Source of the DNA: Gammaproteobacteria bacterium
GTDB taxonomy: Bacteria > Pseudomonadota > Gammaproteobacteria > Steroidobacterales > Steroidobacteraceae
Length of the DNA: 6,907 bases
NCBI GenBank assembly: GCA_005877965.1
Contig: VBNP01000205.1
Span: 1 to 6,907, forward strand
Direction: 5' to 3'
Shown: positions 1 through 6,066 of the stretch, in pieces
Layout: the number at the start of each line of letters is the position of its first letter
How positions within the stretch are numbered: the first letter of the stretch is position 1
Position numbers and translations under genes: made by a program
The notes under the pieces: model-generated
Database searches by the model: none
The model's input: only the letters and a program-made list of their open reading frames with translations
Told to the model about the DNA's origin: nothing

Positions 1-3000
1 CGGCATCCGGACGCATCGAGCATCTGCGCCATGATCCCGGCGATCCGAGCTCGTTGATCGACGACCGCATTTTCACCCTGGCGCTCGACCGTTCAGGGAC
101 GCTGTGGGTGGGGACCGAGGTCGGGCTCGACCGCTGGCAGCCCGAGCACCGCGCGTTCATCCATTTTCGTCACGAGGCCGGCAATGCGCGCTCGCTCAGC
201 GGTAATCAGGTCTCGCGGCTCCTCGAGGATCACAGCGGCGCCCTGTGGGTCGGCACGTTCGATGCGGGACTTGATCGCGTGGACCGCAACGGCCAGGTGA
301 CGCAGGTCTTCCGTCACGATGCGGCGCAGGCGGCCTCGCTCGCCAACGACGACGTGCGCGCGATCCTGGAGGATCAGGCGGGCCATCTGTGGGTGGGAAC
401 CGCGGCCGGGCTGGACATGCTGAACCGCGCCACCGGACAGTTCAGCCACTACCGCCATGACCCGAGCGATGCCGGCTCGCTGCGCGACTCCTTCATCATG
501 TCGCTGTACCAGGATGCAACCGGCCTGGTGTGGATCGGAACGCGCGCCGGCGGTGTCAGCCGCTGGAATCCCCGCAGCTGGGAGCTCGGCGGCCACCGCC
601 CCGACTGGCTCGGAGACAAGCTGGTGACGGCATTCGCCGATGCCCCCGACAAGCGGGTGTGGATCGCCTCGCTCGGAGGCGGCCTCACCCTTTACGACGA
701 TGACAGCGGCAAGACCACCGACATCGACGCCATCACCGGCCGGCACAATGCCATCGGCGATGCGCGCGTGATGTCGCTGCGTCAGGACCACCAGGGCGCG
801 CTGTGGATCGGCACCCGCGAGAGCGGACTGCGCAGACTCTCGCCCGACGGGCGGCTGCAATTCATCGCAGTGAAGCCGGGGGATCCGCGCTCCCTGAGCG
901 CCGCGGGCATCATGACGATCTTCGAGGCGCGCAACGGCGCGATCTGGATCGGCACTCACGGCGGCGGCGCGAACGTGCTCGACCCCGCGAGCGGACGCAT
1001 CCGCCAGCTGCCTTACGGTTCGACCGCGCCGGGCGCGCTCAGCTCCCCGCATGTCACGGCGATCGCGGAAGACTCGCACGGCAACATGTGGATGGGGACC
1101 GACGGCGGCGGGCTGGACCTGGCGCGGGCCGACGGCACGGTCCTCAGGGTGTTTCGTCACGACGCGCGCGACCCGGGGACGCTGCCCGCGAACACGGTCT
1201 ACGCGCTGGCGGTGGATGCGCGCGACCGGGTGTGGGTGGCGACCGACGGCGGCGGCCTCGCCCTGGCGCAGGGCTCCGCGGCCGCACCGGATGCGATCCG
1301 CTTCAAGGTACTCTCGCGCGAGGAGGGCTTGTCGAGCGACACCGTGTACGGGGTGGTGGCGGACGCCGGCGGCCGCATCTGGCTGAGCTCGGACGCCGGC
1401 CTGGTGCGCTACGATCCCGAGAACGGCGGTCTCAAGACCTACCACCGCGAGCACGGTCTGCAGGGCGAGGAGTTCAACTTCGGCGCCTACCATCGCCTGC
1501 GCGACGGGCGTGTGTGCTTCGGCGGGCCCGGCGGATTCAACATCTTCGATCCGTCGCGACTCACCGAGAACCGCCAGCCCCCGCACGTGGCGCTGACGCG
1601 GGTCGAAGTCCTGGGCGTGCCGGCGCCGGGCCCCCGGCCGTACTGGCTGCTGGAGCGGATCGACCTCGGCTATCGGGCGAACATCGTGTCACTCGACTTT
1701 GGCGCGCTCGACTTCGCCTCACCAAAGCGCAACCGCCTCGCCTACCGCATGACGGGCCTGACGGACCGCTGGCTCGACCTGGGCGCGCAGCGGCGCATCA
1801 CGCTCACCAACCTCGAGGCCGGCGATCACGTGCTGGAAGTACGGGCGGCGAATTCCGATTCGGTCTGGAGCGCGACACCGTTGCGGCTGACCATCCATCG
1901 CGAGCCGGCCCCGTGGAAATCATGGTGGGCCTGCATCGCCTACGCGCTCGCGGCACTCGCCGCGCTCGGCTACCGGATGCGCCTGCAGCGGCTGAAGTTC
2001 CAGCGCGTCGTCAGCGCGCGGCGCCGTCTCGAGTCGCAGGTCGAGCTGCGCACCCGGGAGCTCACCGAAAGCAACCGCCAGCTCGCCGACGCCGTGCAGG
2101 CGAAGAGCAACTTCCTCGATCGCATGAGCCACGAGCTGCGCACGCCGATGAACGGCGTGGTCGGCATGACCGAGCTCCTCGCCCGCACGCCGCTCTCCTC
2201 GACGCAGGCGCGGCTCACCGACACCATCCGCTCCTCCGCCCGGGTGCTGCTGCAGATCGTCAACGACCTGCTCGATCTGTCGAAGATCAACGCCGGCAAG
2301 ATCGCGCTCGAGGAGCTGCCGTTCGATCTCGGCCAGGTGCTCGAGGAGTGCACCAGCCTGTTCGCGGGCGCCGCCCAGGCGAAGGGTATCGAGCTGATCG
2401 TATGGCCGCCGGCGCGCGAGCACTGCTCGCTCCTGGGTGATGCGCTGCGCGTGCGGCAGATCCTCATGAATCTGATCGGCAACGCCGTCAAGTTCACCGC
2501 CCGGGGCGAGGTGATCGTCAAGGCGGACGTCCATGCCGCCGCACCAGGGGGCGCGAGCCTCGAGATCTCGGTGAGCGACACGGGAATCGGCATGGACGCG
2601 GCCACGATCGGCAAGATCTTCGAGCCCTTCACCCAGGCGGACGAGTCGACCACCCGCCGCTTCGGCGGCAGCGGGCTCGGGCTCGCCATCTGCCGCGAAC
2701 TCGCCCAGCTGATGGGCGGCAGCATCGGTGTCGAGAGCCGGCCGCAGGTCGGTTCGACGTTTCATCTGCGGCTGCAGCTTCCGGCCGGTCCGGCACCGGC
2801 AACTGCGGCGCCGGCGTGGCCGCAGTGCCGCGTGCGCATTCTCACGCGGCGCCCCGCGCTCGCCGAATCCCTCGCGCGCCACGCCCGCGCGCTCGGTCTG
2901 GTACTCGCCGACGACGCGACCAACGATGAGGACCTGGTCCTCGCCGACGCAAGCAGTCAGCGCGACTACCTGAGGACGCGCCTCGGCGCCGGCCAGGCGG

Positions 3001-3956
3001 GGCATCGGAACCTGATCGTGCTCGCTACCGCGGCCGAGCTCGATTCACCGGACCTGGCGGGCCTGGAGAGCCAAGCGGTGGTTCTCAAACCCGTGCAGCG
3101 CGGCGCACTCTACGACGCCCTCGTCGCGGCGAGCGGCCGCGCGCCACACGCAGTGGTTGCGCCGGCTGCGGCGCCCGGCGCCGCGGCCCTGAGCGCGCAC
3201 GTGCTGCTGGTGGAGGACGAGCCGGTGAATGCGGCGGTCGCCCAGGGCTATCTCACGGCTCTGGGGTGCACCTCGGTGTGGGTCAAGGACGGCTCCGAGG
3301 CCGTGGCCCGCAATGCCGCCGAGCGCTTCGACCTGATCCTCATGGACCTGAGCATGCCGGTCATGGACGGCTTCGCGACCACCGCCCTGATACGCCAGCG
3401 CGGCGTCGCGACCGCGCGGGTGCCGATCGTGGCGCTGACGGCGCACGATGCGGCCAACTATCGGGACGCGTGCCTCGCGGCGGGCATGGACGACATGCTG
3501 AGCAAGCCGTACACGCTGCAGGAGTGCGCACAGGTGGTGCGCCGCTGCAGCGCGCGCGCCGCCGTGGCGGCCAGGAACAGTACGCGCAGCGATCCGCTCG
3601 CGAGCGTGGACGCCGCGGCGGTGGCGACCCTGCGCCGCCTGCGCGGCGATGAGCGGGTCGACCTGTACTCCGAGCTCGTCGAGCTGTTTCAGGCCGGCTC
3701 CTCGCAGGCGCTGGCGCAGCTCGCCGCGACGCTTGAGGCGGCGGACCTCATCGCAGCCGCCGCCGTCTGCCACAAGTTCGCCTCCAGCGCCGCCAACGTC
3801 GGCGCCACCGCCTTCGCCCGCGACGTTCGCGAGCTCGAGCGGCTGTGCGCCGCCGGCGAGGCGCGAGGCGCCCGGGAGCTGCACCAGCGGCTCGCGGCGG
3901 CGCACCCGGCCCTGATCGAAGAGCTGTCGGCGCTGCGTCTGCGAGCGAGCGCATGA
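1..3956 (+). CDS. Hybrid sensor histidine kinase with periplasmic two-component propeller, REC and Hpt domains (5' end outside window)
   Basis: Membrane hybrid kinase that would sense an extracytoplasmic ligand and start a His-Asp-His phosphorelay. The reading frame is open to the left edge (first full codon at base 3) and the upstream codons already read as propeller sequence (RHDPGDPSSL), so the gene is partial and the TTG at 54 is not its start. Counting from base 3, 1317 residues are visible. Propeller blades with W(V/I)GT motifs run to about 510. A Y_Y_Y domain lies at about 562-629, a membrane helix at about 641-659 and a coiled coil at about 672-707. HisKA carries H710 in SHELRTP. HATPase shows N827, DTGIG from D859 and GGSGLG at 888-893. 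A degenerate receiver spans about 942-1047. The intact receiver has E1071/D1072, D1115, T1146 and K1168. Hpt H1257 lies in CHKFASSAANVGA. There is no DNA-binding output domain, unlike Bacteroidetes HTCS regulators with similar sensors. The ligand is unknown. The next gene overlaps by four bases. Confidence 0.95.
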   Translation, partial: ASGRIEHLRHDPGDPSSLIDDRIFTLALDRSGTLWVGTEVGLDRWQPEHRAFIHFRHEAGNARSLSGNQVSRLLEDHSGALWVGTFDAGLDRVDRNGQVTQVFRHDAAQAASLANDDVRAILEDQAGHLWVGTAAGLDMLNRATGQFSHYRHDPSDAGSLRDSFIMSLYQDATGLVWIGTRAGGVSRWNPRSWELGGHRPDWLGDKLVTAFADAPDKRVWIASLGGGLTLYDDDSGKTTDIDAITGRHNAIGDARVMSLRQDHQGALWIGTRESGLRRLSPDGRLQFIAVKPGDPRSLSAAGIMTIFEARNGAIWIGTHGGGANVLDPASGRIRQLPYGSTAPGALSSPHVTAIAEDSHGNMWMGTDGGGLDLARADGTVLRVFRHDARDPGTLPANTVYALAVDARDRVWVATDGGGLALAQGSAAAPDAIRFKVLSREEGLSSDTVYGVVADAGGRIWLSSDAGLVRYDPENGGLKTYHREHGLQGEEFNFGAYHRLRDGRVCFGGPGGFNIFDPSRLTENRQPPHVALTRVEVLGVPAPGPRPYWLLERIDLGYRANIVSLDFGALDFASPKRNRLAYRMTGLTDRWLDLGAQRRITLTNLEAGDHVLEVRAANSDSVWSATPLRLTIHREPAPWKSWWACIAYALAALAALGYRMRLQRLKFQRVVSARRRLESQVELRTRELTESNRQLADAVQAKSNFLDRMSHELRTPMNGVVGMTELLARTPLSSTQARLTDTIRSSARVLLQIVNDLLDLSKINAGKIALEELPFDLGQVLEECTSLFAGAAQAKGIELIVWPPAREHCSLLGDALRVRQILMNLIGNAVKFTARGEVIVKADVHAAAPGGASLEISVSDTGIGMDAATIGKIFEPFTQADESTTRRFGGSGLGLAICRELAQLMGGSIGVESRPQVGSTFHLRLQLPAGPAPATAAPAWPQCRVRILTRRPALAESLARHARALGLVLADDATNDEDLVLADASSQRDYLRTRLGAGQAGHRNLIVLATAAELDSPDLAGLESQAVVLKPVQRGALYDALVAASGRAPHAVVAPAAAPGAAALSAHVLLVEDEPVNAAVAQGYLTALGCTSVWVKDGSEAVARNAAERFDLILMDLSMPVMDGFATTALIRQRGVATARVPIVALTAHDAANYRDACLAAGMDDMLSKPYTLQECAQVVRRCSARAAVAARNSTRSDPLASVDAAAVATLRRLRGDERVDLYSELVELFQAGSSQALAQLAATLEAADLIAAAAVCHKFASSAANVGATAFARDVRELERLCAAGEARGARELHQRLAAAHPALIEELSALRLRASA
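3..1530 (+). repeat. Tandem beta-propeller blade repeats (Reg_prop type) encoded in the kinase gene
   Basis: This stretch encodes eleven consecutive blades of about 47 residues (roughly 141 bases). The marker aromatic residue, usually the Trp of W(V/I)GT, falls at residues 35, 82, 130, 177, 220, 268, 315, 363, 411, 460 and 505, counted from base 3. Most blades also carry a G(G)GL(D) turn after the motif, and several start with an (F/Y)RHD...SL segment. The last blade is divergent: CFGGPGG replaces the Trp motif. Sensors of this family commonly have fourteen blades forming two seven-bladed propellers, so about three blades and a signal or anchor segment probably lie upstream of the window. The repeat is at protein level; the DNA copies are diverged, with no sign of recent duplication. 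Confidence 0.85.
3953..3956 (+). promoter_or_regulatory. ATGA stop/start overlap coupling kinase and response regulator
   Basis: The TGA of the kinase (3954-3956) overlaps the ATG of the REC-GGDEF-EAL gene (3953-3955). I see no Shine-Dalgarno sequence just upstream of the ATG; the nearest purine stretch, GAAGAG at 3918-3923, is about 29 bases away. This arrangement suggests translational coupling, in which ribosomes finishing the kinase re-initiate on the regulator. That would keep the two proteins in a fixed ratio on one mRNA. The overlap is seen directly; the coupling is inferred. Confidence 0.75.
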
Positions 3957-5701
3957 GCGAGGCGCGCGCCACGGCGCCGATCGCCATCCTCGCCGACGAT
4001 GAGGATCTCGGCCGGCTGCTGCTCGCCGAAGCCGCGGGTGCGAGCGGCCTGACGCCGCTCGCCTTCGACAACGGCACGGCCGCGCTCGAGGCCGCCTTGT
4101 CGCAGGACGTCGCCATCGTGCTGCTCGACGTCGACATGCCCGGCATGGATGGCTACTCGGTGTGCCGCCGCCTGCGCGCGGAGCCGCGCTTCGCCACCGT
4201 GCCGATCGTGATGGTGACCGGCCATGAGGACTCCCCCGCCATCACCCGCGCCTTCGAAGCGGGCGCGACGGACTTCATCTCCAAGCCCGTCAACTGGGCG
4301 CTGCTGCCGCGGCGGCTCGAATACATCCTGCGCAATGCCGCCGCCGCCGAGCGCATCGAGCGGCTCGCCTACTTCGACCCGCTCACCGGGCTGCCCAATC
4401 GACAGTGCTGCATCGAGACCGCCGAGCGGCTGGTGCGCGATGCGGCGCAACTGCGGGAATCGGTCGCGATCATCTATCTGGACCTGAACAGCTTCAAGCG
4501 GGTGAACGACACCTTCGGGCACTCGGTGGGCGATGCGGTGCTGCGCGAGGTCGCCGGCAAGCTCAGCGCCCTGCTCGAGGGGTTCAAGGCCGAAGACCAG
4601 CAGCTGGCTGTGGCCCGCTTCGGCGGAGACGAGTTCGTCATCCTGCTGCGGCACCCGGCGGCGCGCGCGCTCGCCACGCGCATCGCGCATGCGTGCGCCG
4701 CGGCATTCAAGGAGCCCACTGTCTACGACGGCCTGGAGTTCTACCCGGCGCCTAGCATCGGAGTGGCGGTCTATCCGGACGATGGCGGCGACGTCGCCAC
4801 GGTGCTCAAGCACGCCGACACCGCGATGTACCAGGCCAAGGCCGGCGCCGCGGAGCCCGTCGCGGTCTACACCCCCGCGATGAGCAGCCGGCTCGCCAAC
4901 TGGCTCGAGCTCGAGGGGCGCCTGCGCCGCGCGCTGGTGGAGGATCGTCTCAACCTGGTGTTTCAGCCGAAGTTCCGCCTGCACGACAATCAGCTCGCGG
5001 GCGTGGAGGCGCTGCTGCGCTGGTGCGATGCCGAGCACGGTGAGATCCCGCCGCTGCGCTTCATCGAGATCGCCGAGGACAGCGGCCTCATCCTCGACCT
5101 GGGCAGCTGGGTGGTGCGCGCGGTATGCCGGCAGCTGCGCGCCTGGATGGATCGGGGCTTCACGGTCCCGGTGGCCATCAATGTGTCCGGCAAGGACCTG
5201 TTGCACGGCGACCCGGCGCGCGTCATCCAGAGCGAAGCGGCGGCGGCCGGCGTTCCCGCCTCGCTGATCGAGATCGAGATCACCGAGTCGTTGCTGGTGA
5301 AGGACTCCGCCGCCGGGCGCAACGCGCTCAAGAAGCTGCGCGAGCTCGGCTGCCGCATTGCGCTCGATGACTTCGGCACCGGCTATTCCTCGCTCGCGTA
5401 CATCACCCGCTTCCCCCCCGACCGCATCAAGATAGACAAGGCGTTCGTGCGCGACGTGGACCGCTCGGCGAGCGATGCCGCCATCGCCAACGCCATCCTG
5501 TCGCTGGGCGAGAGTCTGGGCATCACGGTGACGGCCGAGGGCATCGAGCGTCCGGGGCAACTGGAGTGGCTGCGCGGGCGCGGCTGCCACGAGGCGCAGG
5601 GGTTTCTGCTGTCCCGACCGCTGTCGGCGGCGGAACTGGAGCGCCAGTTCCTGGCGCCGGCGGAAGGATCGACGGCGGCGCAACGGCGGCAGCGCGGTTG
5701 A
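3953..5701 (+). CDS. Response regulator with REC, GGDEF and EAL domains (c-di-GMP turnover)
   Basis: Cytoplasmic 582-residue response regulator that would make and/or degrade c-di-GMP under control of a receiver. REC (about 9-125) has D15/D16, phospho-acceptor D59, T89 and K111. GGDEF (about 137-295) has metal-binding D177, guanine-binding N185 and D194, and an exact GGDEF at 224-228. The inhibitory RxxD site five residues upstream is DQQL, so product feedback at that site is not expected. EAL (about 327-565) has E352, N410, E442, D472/D473 (DDFGTG), K493, E529 and Q549. Those spacings match the catalytic set of the phosphodiesterase RocR, so hydrolysis to pGpG should be possible. I chose the ATG at 3953 because it overlaps the kinase stop and places the REC domain at the N terminus; a start further upstream at 3845 would add an Arg/Ala-rich out-of-frame shadow of the kinase Hpt. 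Its partner is most likely the kinase encoded just upstream. Which of the two activities dominates cannot be read from sequence. Confidence 0.95.
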   Translation: MSEARATAPIAILADDEDLGRLLLAEAAGASGLTPLAFDNGTAALEAALSQDVAIVLLDVDMPGMDGYSVCRRLRAEPRFATVPIVMVTGHEDSPAITRAFEAGATDFISKPVNWALLPRRLEYILRNAAAAERIERLAYFDPLTGLPNRQCCIETAERLVRDAAQLRESVAIIYLDLNSFKRVNDTFGHSVGDAVLREVAGKLSALLEGFKAEDQQLAVARFGGDEFVILLRHPAARALATRIAHACAAAFKEPTVYDGLEFYPAPSIGVAVYPDDGGDVATVLKHADTAMYQAKAGAAEPVAVYTPAMSSRLANWLELEGRLRRALVEDRLNLVFQPKFRLHDNQLAGVEALLRWCDAEHGEIPPLRFIEIAEDSGLILDLGSWVVRAVCRQLRAWMDRGFTVPVAINVSGKDLLHGDPARVIQSEAAAAGVPASLIEIEITESLLVKDSAAGRNALKKLRELGCRIALDDFGTGYSSLAYITRFPPDRIKIDKAFVRDVDRSASDAAIANAILSLGESLGITVTAEGIERPGQLEWLRGRGCHEAQGFLLSRPLSAAELERQFLAPAEGSTAAQRRQRG

Positions 5702-5717
5702 CCGACACTTAAGTCGG
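5702..5717. repeat. Small inverted repeat after the REC-GGDEF-EAL stop codon
   Basis: CCGAC (5702-5706) and GTCGG (5713-5717) pair around the six-base loop ACTTAA, beginning one base after the stop codon. The inner bases are also nearly self-complementary (CTTAAG), so the element is close to a perfect palindrome interrupted by one A. No T-run follows (next bases GAACGG), so it is not a convincing intrinsic terminator. It could be a weak mRNA-end hairpin, a protein-binding palindrome, or chance. Confidence 0.3.
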
Positions 5718-5743
5718 GAACGGCTGTCGAATGGTGGGGCCGC

Positions 5744-5772
5744 TTGCGCGAGCTTCAGGCCCGGCCTACGAT
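5744..5772 (+). promoter_or_regulatory. Possible weak sigma-70-like promoter for the lipoprotein gene
   Basis: TTGCGC (5744-5749) and TACGAT (5767-5772) are separated by 17 bases and lie just upstream of the lipoprotein start. The -10 hexamer matches four of six consensus bases, the -35 only three. Transcription would begin around 5779, giving a very short leader that barely includes the ribosome binding site. The match is weak for GC-rich DNA and could be chance. Confidence 0.25.
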
Positions 5773-5779
5773 CCTTGGC

Positions 5780-5783
5780 GAGG
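5780..5783 (+). promoter_or_regulatory. Shine-Dalgarno sequence deciding the lipoprotein start
   Basis: GAGG lies four bases before the ATG at 5788. It supports this start over the in-frame ATG at 5731, which would bury the lipoprotein signal peptide behind 19 extra residues. Confidence 0.55.
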
Positions 5784-5787
5784 TCCC

Positions 5788-6066
5788 ATGCTGAAGAAAC
5801 TCCTCATAGGCGCCTGCCTCGTCCTGCCGCTCGCGGCGTGCACGACCCCGTCTGCGACCCGTGAGCCGCCGACGAGCGCCTTCCTCGCGCCCGCGCGCAC
5901 CCCGGGCTGCGTCCCGGATACGGCCACCCGCATTCCGATGACGCAGGGAGACTGCGCCGGATTCGGCCGGATTTATACCCAGGAGGACCTCCTGCGCACC
6001 GGCGCGGCCGACACCGGCCAGGCCTTGCGGCTGCTCGATCCCGCGCTCACGGTGCACGGCCACTGA
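5788..6066 (+). CDS. Small lipoprotein with a plug-like C-terminal half, function unknown
   Basis: Encodes 92 residues. The N terminus is a classic lipoprotein signal: MLKK, a hydrophobic stretch (LLIGACLVLPL), then the lipobox LAAC with lipidated Cys18. Thr at +2 and no Asp there suggest sorting to the outer membrane. The mature part (75 residues) starts with a Pro/Thr/Ser/Ala-rich linker. It then has Cys41 and Cys56, which could form a disulfide in the periplasm. The C-terminal segment IYTQEDLLRTGAADTG, followed by ALRLLDPALTV, resembles the opening of a TonB-dependent receptor plug (TxEDLxRTGA...AL..LP), and the preceding TATRIP recalls the TGSRI segment of such receptors. The protein has no barrel and is far too short to be a receptor. 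I recognise no named family with confidence. The gene stands alone on this strand, 86 bases after the GGDEF-EAL gene, and its last 20 bases overlap the end of truB on the other strand. Confidence 0.8.
   Translation: MLKKLLIGACLVLPLAACTTPSATREPPTSAFLAPARTPGCVPDTATRIPMTQGDCAGFGRIYTQEDLLRTGAADTGQALRLLDPALTVHGH

Noticed and set aside
54..56. TTG at 54 as the start of the hybrid kinase
   Set aside because: The frame is open upstream to base 3 and encodes a continuing propeller blade (IEHLRHDPGDPSSL), and no signal peptide follows the TTG. The true start is outside the window.
3..1530. Propeller DNA repeats as a CRISPR-like or satellite array
   Set aside because: The period of about 141 bases comes from protein blades; the DNA copies are diverged and remain in frame throughout.
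93..1586. 497-codon minus-strand frame opposite the propeller
   Set aside because: It is a shadow of the repeated propeller codons: low-complexity composition and no recognisable motif.
803..2440. 545-codon plus-strand frame inside the kinase gene
   Set aside because: Arg/Ala/Pro-rich out-of-frame reading of the kinase, which has clear domains throughout in its own frame.
3845..3952. N-terminal extension of the GGDEF-EAL protein from 3845
   Set aside because: The extra 36 residues are an Arg/Ala/Gly-rich out-of-frame reading of the Hpt region. The receiver begins right after the ATG at 3953.
3689..5683. 664-codon open frame on the minus strand opposite the kinase end and the GGDEF-EAL gene
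   Set aside because: Its translation is Arg/Gly/Ala/His-rich with no domain, it spans two well-supported plus-strand genes, and such long antisense frames are expected in GC-rich DNA.
5731..5787. Upstream ATG at 5731 for the lipoprotein
   Set aside because: It would place 19 residues ahead of the charged MLKK start of the signal peptide, and the GAGG at 5780-5783 favours 5788.
5702..5787. Rho-independent terminator in the gap after the GGDEF-EAL gene
   Set aside because: The only hairpin has a five-base stem and no following T-run.
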